Source of the DNA: Gammaproteobacteria bacterium
Lineage (GTDB): Bacteria; Pseudomonadota; Gammaproteobacteria; GCA-001735895
Direction of reading: 5' to 3'
Length of the DNA: 11,403 nucleotides
NCBI GenBank assembly: GCA_003231795.1
Contig: QIJI01000217.1
Coordinates: 1-11,403, forward strand
The position numbers and the translations under genes are program-made. This document shows positions 6,438 to 11,403 of the stretch, piece after piece (the first letter of the stretch is position 1; every line of letters begins with the position of its first letter). The notes below the pieces were generated by a model. It was not told the DNA's origin. It saw only the letters and a list, made by a program, of their open reading frames with translations, and searched no databases.

Positions 6438-6457
6438 GCAGGTTCAGGGCAGGTTCA
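6438..6457 (+). repeat. Phased direct repeat GCAGGTTCA, two copies 11 bp apart
   Basis: Perfect copies lie at 6438-6446 and 6449-6457, separated by two bases, so the period is 11 bp, one turn of the helix. Side-by-side repeats at this spacing are the kind of site bound head-to-tail by OmpR/PhoB-type response regulators. The pair ends 47 bp before the ATG of the substrate-binding protein, downstream of the candidate promoter at 6342-6370 and next to the TATAAA at 6419-6424. The regulator is unknown. Confidence 0.4.
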
Positions 6458-6504
6458 TCATTTACCCATAAAATAACTAGATATACCCAACCCGAGGAGC
6501 AACA

Positions 6505-8136
6505 ATGAAAGATTCCAAAACAAACAAATCCGAAGTGAGTTTCAAGGATTTGAGCCAGTCCGACAAGGACCTGGTATCTAAACTGACTAAAAGCGGAAGC
6601 CAGGGCTTTACCCGTCGCGACACCCTGAAACTGTCGATGGTAACCGGTGTATCCCTGCTGGCCGCCGAGCAACTATTGACCGATGGCAAAGCAGTCCTGG
6701 CAAGAACCCCTCAAAAAGGTGGTTCGGTACGCATGGCCAACCCGATACACGGCCCGGATGACCAGAGCGATCCGATGATGTTTACATCAGGTATCGATTA
6801 CTCACGTGGTCGAGCTGTTTATAACAGCCTGATCCAGCATGCCAATGACCTGACACCGCAACCCGAGCTTGCCGAGTCGTTTGAGCCCAATAGCGATGCC
6901 ACCGAGTGGACATTCAAATTGCGCAAGGACGTCGAATGGCACGATGGCACGAAGTTCACCGCTGACGATGCCGTCTGGAGTATGAACCGCCATCTCGGCG
7001 AAGATTCGACTTCGGTAATCAAATCAGTATTGGCGACGATCAAGGAATGGAAGAAGGTCGGGCCGTACGAAGTCAAAGCCGTTATGAATTCGCCAAATGC
7101 TGACTTGCCTACCCTGCTCGGCATGTTCCAGAACAAGGTCGTCAAAAACGGTACCAAGGGTGACTGGATCGGAACCGGTCCGTATACCATGGAATCGTTC
7201 CAGCCTGGTGTTAAATCCGTCCACAAGCGCAACGAAAACTACTGGCGCGCAGGTGCCCATCTCGATGCCTGCGAAATCACCGCGATCACCGATCCGGTGG
7301 CGCGAGTCAACGCATTGGTTGCCGGTGACATTCAAATCATGGCAAACGTCGACCCGAAATCCTTTCGCCAGGTCGAAGAGGCCGACGGGGTTACGCTAAC
7401 GTCAGTGCCTGCCGCCGCGCAGGTCGGAATCTGTATCCTGAAAAATACCAAACCGGGCGAGAGCGACGATTTTGTCAAGGGAATGCAATACATCCAGGAT
7501 CGCAAGCGTATCGTAAAGCGAATTCTCAAAGGCAGGGGTTCGGTGGGTAACGATACGCCCATTTCAGCCGCGCACGGCGCAGACTGGTGTAACGAGTTGC
7601 CACAGCGTGAGTTCGATCCGGACAAGGCAAAATTTTATTTCAAGAAGTCAGGTTATAGCGGTGCAGATCTTTTCGTAGCACCGGTGACCGCCGGGATCGA
7701 AGAGACCTGTCTGCTGGCCCAGGCCAACTGCGCCAAGATCGGCTTCAATCTGAACCTGAAAAAAGTGCCGAACGATGGTTACTGGGGTGCGGTTTGGATG
7801 AAAGAGCCAATGAATGTAGTTACCTGGAACATGCGACCCACCGCAAATTCACAGATGGCAATTCAGTTCGCCCCTGGTGGTAACTGGAATGACACCTTCT
7901 GGAACAATGAGCGCATGGGCGAATTGCTGACCCTGTCATTAGCGGAAACCGATCCGGCTAAACGCCACGCGCATTATTGCGAAATGCAGACCCTCATTCA
8001 CGAGGGCAGTGGTATGGTAATCCCGGCTTTCTCCAATATCAATGATGCAATTTCCAATAAAGTCATGGGCATGCCAACGGTACCGCTGGGTCAATGTGGT
8101 GCGATGGAATGGCCTGAATTTATCTGGCTGGCATAA
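6505..8136 (+). CDS. Tat-exported peptide/oligopeptide ABC transporter substrate-binding protein (SBP family 5)
   Basis: This 543-residue periplasmic protein captures the substrate, probably a peptide or similar molecule, for the importer encoded downstream. After an unusually long, charged 36-residue n-region comes FTRRDTLKLS, with twin arginines at 37-38, then a hydrophobic stretch and VLA at 64-66, a plausible signal-peptidase site. There is no lipobox cysteine. The mature part shows the family-5 layout: KGGSVRMA, AVYNSLIQ, PQPELAESFEP, then WTFKLRKDVEWHDGTKFTADD with the following VWSMNR (the family signature), GTGPYTMESF and HKRNENYWRAG. Seven cysteines occur in the mature part, which would suit folding in the cytoplasm before Tat export. 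The ATG has GAGGAG 5 nt upstream (6494-6499). A strong terminator follows, separating it from the permease genes. Confidence 0.93.
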   Translation: MKDSKTNKSEVSFKDLSQSDKDLVSKLTKSGSQGFTRRDTLKLSMVTGVSLLAAEQLLTDGKAVLARTPQKGGSVRMANPIHGPDDQSDPMMFTSGIDYSRGRAVYNSLIQHANDLTPQPELAESFEPNSDATEWTFKLRKDVEWHDGTKFTADDAVWSMNRHLGEDSTSVIKSVLATIKEWKKVGPYEVKAVMNSPNADLPTLLGMFQNKVVKNGTKGDWIGTGPYTMESFQPGVKSVHKRNENYWRAGAHLDACEITAITDPVARVNALVAGDIQIMANVDPKSFRQVEEADGVTLTSVPAAAQVGICILKNTKPGESDDFVKGMQYIQDRKRIVKRILKGRGSVGNDTPISAAHGADWCNELPQREFDPDKAKFYFKKSGYSGADLFVAPVTAGIEETCLLAQANCAKIGFNLNLKKVPNDGYWGAVWMKEPMNVVTWNMRPTANSQMAIQFAPGGNWNDTFWNNERMGELLTLSLAETDPAKRHAHYCEMQTLIHEGSGMVIPAFSNINDAISNKVMGMPTVPLGQCGAMEWPEFIWLA

Positions 8137-8164
8137 GCTAAAACTAGTACTTTGAAGTAAATCT

Positions 8165-8195
8165 AAAGGCCCGTATTTCATATACGGGCCTTTTT
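8165..8195 (+). terminator. Rho-independent terminator after the substrate-binding protein gene
   Basis: A perfect 12-bp stem, AAAGGCCCGTAT (8165-8176) with ATACGGGCCTTT (8182-8193), closes a 5-nt loop TTCAT and runs into TTTTT (8191-8195). It starts 28 bp after the stop codon. It should end or reduce transcription before the permeases; the matching A-tract at the 5' side means it could also act in the reverse direction. Confidence 0.9.
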
Positions 8196-8203
8196 ACATC
8201 CGG

Positions 8204-8223
8204 CCTGAATCAACGGATTCAGG
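8204..8223 (+). repeat. Inverted repeat CCTGAATC-AACG-GATTCAGG
   Basis: A perfect 8-bp stem with a 4-nt loop lies 8 bp after the terminator's T-tract. It lacks its own T-tract, so it is not a second intrinsic terminator. It might protect read-through RNA from 3' decay or be a protein-binding site. Confidence 0.5.
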
Positions 8224-8312
8224 TTGAAGTAATCAAGGTAAATAGCGCCGTATCAGTTTTAATCGGGAGCCACTAACAAAATAGGTTCAAATCCGGTACA
8301 AACCCTGTAGTA

Positions 8313-8341
8313 TTGGCGGCATAACAAACAACTGGTATAAA
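8313..8341 (+). promoter_or_regulatory. Candidate extended -10 promoter for the permease-ATPase operon
   Basis: TTGGCG (8313-8318) is separated by 17 bp from TATAAA (8336-8341), which is preceded by TGG (8333-8335), giving an extended -10 element. The -35 matches at 4 of 6 positions and the -10 at 5 of 6. Transcription would start near 8348, about 150 nt before the permease ATG. Its place just after a terminator makes a promoter here expected. Confidence 0.55.
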
Positions 8342-8418
8342 AACGGTACGGGGCATCCAGAGTTGGTTTTGAAGTTGGTAAATTTCAAGCTGATTGTGGT
8401 TTTGCAGTAACATCTCTC

Positions 8419-8452
8419 CTTTTAACGTAGTCGCTGCATTGCGTGTTAAAAG
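8419..8452 (+). promoter_or_regulatory. Leader hairpin upstream of the permease gene
   Basis: CTTTTAAC (8419-8426) pairs perfectly with GTTAAAAG (8445-8452) around an 18-nt loop, which itself can form a small CGC-GCG stem (8432-8434 with 8441-8443). It lies about 35 nt before the ribosome binding site, in the leader of the candidate promoter. No T-tract follows. It could be an mRNA control element or an operator; it does not match a riboswitch I know. Confidence 0.35.
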
Positions 8453-8500
8453 AAAGTCGTTCCGCCTGTACTTTCAAATATCTTTCGGGGGATAGTTCTA

Positions 8501-9451
8501 ATGATGAAGCAAATGGTGTTGCAAAGGATTGCAATTGGTTTTGCCACTTTATTGGTGGTTTCGATAATCGTTTTCATAATGACCAGTTGGTTACCGGGGG
8601 ACGTCGCGGCGATCATTCTGGGGCAGTCTGCAACGCCCGAGACACTGGCCGCACTTCGAGCGCAGCTCGGCACGGATCAACCACTGGTATTCCAGTATTT
8701 CGGTTGGCTCGGCAATTTGATGACCGGAGATCTCGGCATATCAAAGGCAGGTGGTGCCACAATTTCCAGTTTGATCAGTAGCCGGATCGGCAATACCATG
8801 ATGATGGCGGGCCTGGTTGCGGCTATTTCAATACCTTTATCGATCACGATAGGTCTTTTTGCAGCCATGCATCCCGGTACTACAATTGATCGAATTGTGA
8901 CATTCTGCACTTTGAGCACCATTTCAGTACCCGAATTTTTCATCGCCACGGTGATGGTATTAATCCTTGCGGTGAATTTGCAATGGTTACCCGCTACCAC
9001 CTACCTGACAGGAGACGAAACCACCTGGCAACTCTTAAAAGCGGTGGCAATGCCGTTGATTACCCTGGTTATCGTGGTATCAGCGCAAATGATTCGAATG
9101 ACTCGTGCCGGCATACTCAATGTGATGAATTCGCCCTATATCGAGATGGCCATCCTTAAAGGGGTACCCAGAAAACGCATCATCCTGCGCCACGCATTTT
9201 TTAACGCGATCGGCCCAATCGTCAATGTAATCGCTTTGAACCTCGCCTATCTGGTCAGCGGTGTGGTAATCGTCGAGACCATATTTTCCTATCCAGGTCT
9301 GGCGAAATTGATGATCGACGCTGTACAGACTCGAGATCTGCCGCTGGTACAGGCCTGTGCAATGATTTTTTGTGGTACCTACGTTGTGCTGATCATCCTG
9401 GCCGATGTCGCATCGATACTTTCCAACCCGCGCCTAAGACAGCCTAAGTAG
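8501..9451 (+). CDS. Peptide ABC transporter permease, DppB/OppB-like
   Basis: This 316-residue inner-membrane subunit forms half of the import channel. An N-terminal membrane segment (about 8-28) is followed by the periplasmic part with LPGD (31-34) and LRAQLGTDQPLVFQYFGWL (52-70), typical of DppB-type permeases. Five further hydrophobic segments follow. The cytoplasmic EAA loop that docks on the ATPase is at 215-235: EMAILKGVPRKRIILRHAF, with the conserved Gly at 221. The ending FSYPGLAKLMIDAVQTRDLPLVQ is a standard DppB motif. The start is ATG 8501, with GGGGGA 8 nt upstream; a second ATG follows directly. The gene is followed after 16 bp by the DppC-like partner, with which it should form a heterodimer. 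Confidence 0.94.
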   Translation: MMKQMVLQRIAIGFATLLVVSIIVFIMTSWLPGDVAAIILGQSATPETLAALRAQLGTDQPLVFQYFGWLGNLMTGDLGISKAGGATISSLISSRIGNTMMMAGLVAAISIPLSITIGLFAAMHPGTTIDRIVTFCTLSTISVPEFFIATVMVLILAVNLQWLPATTYLTGDETTWQLLKAVAMPLITLVIVVSAQMIRMTRAGILNVMNSPYIEMAILKGVPRKRIILRHAFFNAIGPIVNVIALNLAYLVSGVVIVETIFSYPGLAKLMIDAVQTRDLPLVQACAMIFCGTYVVLIILADVASILSNPRLRQPK

Positions 9452-9467
9452 GCGAGAGGATAAAAAA

Positions 9468-10388
9468 ATGACTGACCAAGCAACAGCAAAAGAAGAAGAA
9501 GTAATCGCCAAACTCGATGCGTTCGCTGAACTGCCGGATGCCCCGCCCAAACGAGGGCTTAAATTAACCTGGGTAGGAAAACTGGGAGTAGCAATCGTAG
9601 TTTTCTGGCTGATTATCGTGGTCATCGGCCCATCGATTGCACCCCATCATGAGATGGATATGGACGGCGATGACAGCTTCCTGGATGCCTACTCCGGCGA
9701 ATATGGCAGCTTTTATCTCGGCACCGACTATATCGGCCGGGATACCTTTTCGCGAATCCTATTCGGTGCCCGCAACACCATCGGCATCTCGCTGGTGGCA
9801 ACCCTGTTAGCCTACCTGGTCGGCATTACGCTTGGCATTCTTGCAGCGGTGAAGGGAGGCTGGATCGACATGGGCATTAGCCGGGTCAACGACGCGATAC
9901 TGGCATTGCCGACGATAATGCTGGGTCTGATCGTAATCGCGGCATTTGGGTCGTCTATCATTATCCTGATATTAACGGCGGCGCTTATCTATGCGACCAG
10001 TGTGTTTCGAATTGCCCGTGCTCTGGGGCAGGACATCATGGTGCAGGATTTTGTCGAAGCGGCGCATGCTCGCGGCGAGGGTGTGTGGTGGATTATCAAA
10101 TCGGAAGTGCTGCCCAATGCGGCAATGCCATTGGCTACCGACTTTGGTCTGCGACTGGTATTTGTCGTATTGTTCATATCCAGCCTCAGCTTTCTTGGCC
10201 TGGGTGTGCAACCACCTGCGTCGGACTGGGGCAGCATGGTACGCGAAAATCTGCAGGGATTAACCTACGGATCTTACGCGGCTATCTGGCCCGCTTTATC
10301 GATCGCCTCATTTACCATCGCGATTAATTTAATCGTAGACGATATATCGGCAAAATCCGGCGGCAGTCTCGCCAAGAAAATGGTGTAG
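9468..10388 (+). CDS. Peptide ABC transporter permease, DppC/OppC-like
   Basis: The 306-residue second channel subunit begins with a cytoplasmic N-terminus of about 36 residues, longer and more acidic than the membrane part needs. The first membrane segment is at about 37-57, ending in IAPH (57-60). LGTDYIGRDTFSRILFGAR (84-102) is the hallmark of DppC-type permeases. The EAA loop is at 195-217 (FVEAAHARGEGVWWIIKSE), with the conserved Gly at 203. LSFLGLGVQPPASDWGSMV (240-258) and the C-terminal segment INLIVDDI are also family-typical. The ATG has GAGAGGA 7 nt upstream (9454-9460). The gene lies between the DppB-like gene and the ATPase gene, which starts only 4 nt after its stop. It should pair with the DppB-like protein in the membrane. 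Confidence 0.95.
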   Translation: MTDQATAKEEEVIAKLDAFAELPDAPPKRGLKLTWVGKLGVAIVVFWLIIVVIGPSIAPHHEMDMDGDDSFLDAYSGEYGSFYLGTDYIGRDTFSRILFGARNTIGISLVATLLAYLVGITLGILAAVKGGWIDMGISRVNDAILALPTIMLGLIVIAAFGSSIIILILTAALIYATSVFRIARALGQDIMVQDFVEAAHARGEGVWWIIKSEVLPNAAMPLATDFGLRLVFVVLFISSLSFLGLGVQPPASDWGSMVRENLQGLTYGSYAAIWPALSIASFTIAINLIVDDISAKSGGSLAKKMV

Positions 10389-10392
10389 AACA

Positions 10393-11403
10393 ATGGAAAA
10401 TAATGATACGAAACGTGAAATCCTGTTTGAAGTCAAAGACCTTAGAATCAGCGCCACCAGTGATGAAGGCGTTGAAATACCCATCGTCAAAGGCGTCTCG
10501 TTTAATGTCCACAAAGGTGAAGTCGTCGCGCTGATCGGTGAATCCGGTTCCGGCAAGACAACCATTTCACTGGCGTCACTGGCCTATACCAAACCCGGAT
10601 TGCACTTTGCCGGCGGTGAAGCATTTCTGAATGGAGAAGATGTGCTCAGTATGGCCCCACTACGAACCCGAGAAATTCGGGGTACCAATGTGGCCTACCT
10701 GGCGCAATCTGCGGCAGCAACTTTTAATCCTGCGATCACCATCGGTGAGCAGGTGACCGAGTCCGCTGTATTGCACGGAGTTTTAACCCAGGAAGAAGCT
10801 ACAAAACGCGCAGTTGAGCTTTATCATGCACTCGAACTTCCTGACGCCGATCGAATCGGTTTCCGTTATCCACACCAGGTTTCCGGGGGTCAGTTGCAAC
10901 GTCTTATGGCAGCGATGGCACTTTGCGGAAAACCGGACCTGATGGTGCTCGATGAGCCGACCACGGCACTCGACGTAACCACGCAGATTGAGGTGTTAAA
11001 AGCTTTCAAGAAAGTTATCAAGGAGCAGAACTCGGCCGCTATCTATGTCACCCACGATCTTGCCGTTGTCGCGCAGATTGCCGACCATATCGTGGTTTTG
11101 TATAGCGGAGAGGTAATGGAACAGGGCCCGGTTGATCAAATCATCAATCATCCAGGCCATGCCTATACCGAACGACTGATGGCGGCCGCGCGGCCCAAAC
11201 CGACCGCAGGAATGGGTTCGTCTGTCGGTGATGAACATAACCGCGATGTCGATAATATTCAGGTCAAGGATATGACTGCCGGTTACGGCGGTATCGTCGA
11301 TGGTGAACCGTTAATTCCGATCTTGCGCGATATCAATGTCAGTGTCAAAAATGCCCATGTAGTGGGTGTCATAGGCGAATCGGGGTGCGGTAAGTCGACA
11401 CTG
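10393..11403 (+). CDS. Tandem (DppD-DppF fusion) peptide ABC transporter ATPase, N-terminal part (runs off right edge)
   Basis: The 337 codons visible encode one complete ATPase domain and the start of a second. Domain 1 has Walker A GESGSGKTT (49-57), the Q-loop at Q105 within AYLAQSAAATFNP, the signature VSGGQLQR (163-170), Walker B LMVLDEPTTALD (183-194) and the H-loop histidine H221 in VTHD. The segment HPGHAYTERLMAA (253-265) is the C-terminal element typical of Opp/Dpp ATPases. A second domain starts near 289 (IQVKDMTAGYGG) and reaches its Walker A, GESGCGKST (328-336), at the window edge. Fused proteins of this type (as in YejF or GsiA) are usually 530-620 residues. The ATG lies 4 nt after the permease stop with only a weak ribosome binding site, so coupling is likely. 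The protein powers import from the cytoplasmic face. Confidence 0.94.
   Translation, partial: MENNDTKREILFEVKDLRISATSDEGVEIPIVKGVSFNVHKGEVVALIGESGSGKTTISLASLAYTKPGLHFAGGEAFLNGEDVLSMAPLRTREIRGTNVAYLAQSAAATFNPAITIGEQVTESAVLHGVLTQEEATKRAVELYHALELPDADRIGFRYPHQVSGGQLQRLMAAMALCGKPDLMVLDEPTTALDVTTQIEVLKAFKKVIKEQNSAAIYVTHDLAVVAQIADHIVVLYSGEVMEQGPVDQIINHPGHAYTERLMAAARPKPTAGMGSSVGDEHNRDVDNIQVKDMTAGYGGIVDGEPLIPILRDINVSVKNAHVVGVIGESGCGKSTL

Larger units (their letters stand above)
6030..6504. other. 475-bp divergent intergenic region between efflux pair and peptide importer
   Basis: No confident gene lies here. The region holds a minus-strand promoter candidate (6076-6104), a 9-bp tandem repeat (6109-6129), a coding-like open stretch in one plus frame ending at TGA 6274-6276, a 14-bp palindrome (6264-6277), a small ACAAC-A-GTTGT palindrome (6287-6297), a 9-bp direct repeat ATACAAGGC at 6308 and 6348, a plus-strand promoter candidate (6342-6370), and a phased direct repeat GCAGGTTCA (6438-6457) close to the binding-protein gene. 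This density of sites suggests regulated expression of the importer, but none of the sites matches a regulator I can name. Confidence 0.6.
8137..8500. other. 364-bp intergenic region between binding protein and permease genes
   Basis: No gene is visible. In order it contains the terminator (8165-8195), a second hairpin (8204-8223), an extended -10 promoter candidate (8313-8341), and a leader of about 150 nt with an inverted repeat (8419-8452) before the permease ribosome binding site (GGGGGA, 8487-8492). The layout supports separate transcription of the permease-ATPase genes. Confidence 0.65.

Noticed and set aside
8284..8294. GGTTCAAATCC resembles a tRNA T-arm
   Set aside because: The flanking bases do not extend the T-stem beyond two pairs, and no acceptor, anticodon or D arm can be formed around it.
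1..11403. Mobile element, phage, CRISPR or defence system
   Set aside because: I found no transposase, integrase, repeat-spacer array, terminal inverted repeats or defence gene; all confident genes belong to metabolism, repair or transport families.

Overview
The window reads as ordinary bacterial chromosome, probably from a gammaproteobacterium. This is inferred from the resemblance of the DinF-like, Tag and AruH-like proteins to that group; there is no rRNA or other phylogenetic marker here. Base composition looks close to balanced, genes are tightly packed with ATGA overlaps, and I see no insertion sequence, phage gene, CRISPR array, tRNA or rRNA.

Left part (1-2840, minus strand). A four-gene run is read leftward: a xanthine/hypoxanthine-type phosphoribosyltransferase, an AruH-like PLP aminotransferase, DNA-3-methyladenine glycosylase I (tag), and the first 160 residues of a CmcJ/AsaB-like putative non-haem iron oxygenase that runs off the left edge. 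The last three genes are joined by short overlaps, which suggests one transcript with translational coupling. The functions do not form a pathway I recognise. Facing away from the run, a second phosphoribosyltransferase (2946-3509, plus strand) is a clear paralogue of the first; about 105 bp separates the two starts.

Middle (3487-6029, minus strand). A DinF-like MATE transporter and an MFS transporter overlap by ATGA and form a probable two-gene efflux operon. The 3' end of the MFS gene overlaps the 3' end of the second phosphoribosyltransferase by 23 bp.

The 475-bp gap 6030-6504 is the divergent control region between the efflux pair and the uptake operon on the right. It holds promoter candidates, phased direct repeats, small palindromes and one coding-like open stretch that lacks a good start.

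Right part (6505-11403, plus strand). This is a dipeptide/oligopeptide (PepT-family) ABC importer: a Tat-exported substrate-binding protein, a strong hairpin terminator, a 364-bp gap with its own promoter candidate, then DppB-like and DppC-like permeases and a DppD-DppF fusion ATPase cut by the right edge. The binding protein would deliver a peptide or similar small molecule to the two-permease channel, driven by the two fused ATPase domains. The terminator plus internal promoter would let the binding protein be made in excess over the membrane parts.

I found no clearly new biological system. The points most worth a second look are the divergent phosphoribosyltransferase pair, the CmcJ-like gene coupled to tag, the regulatory layout around the importer, and the unassigned coding-like stretch at 6010-6276.
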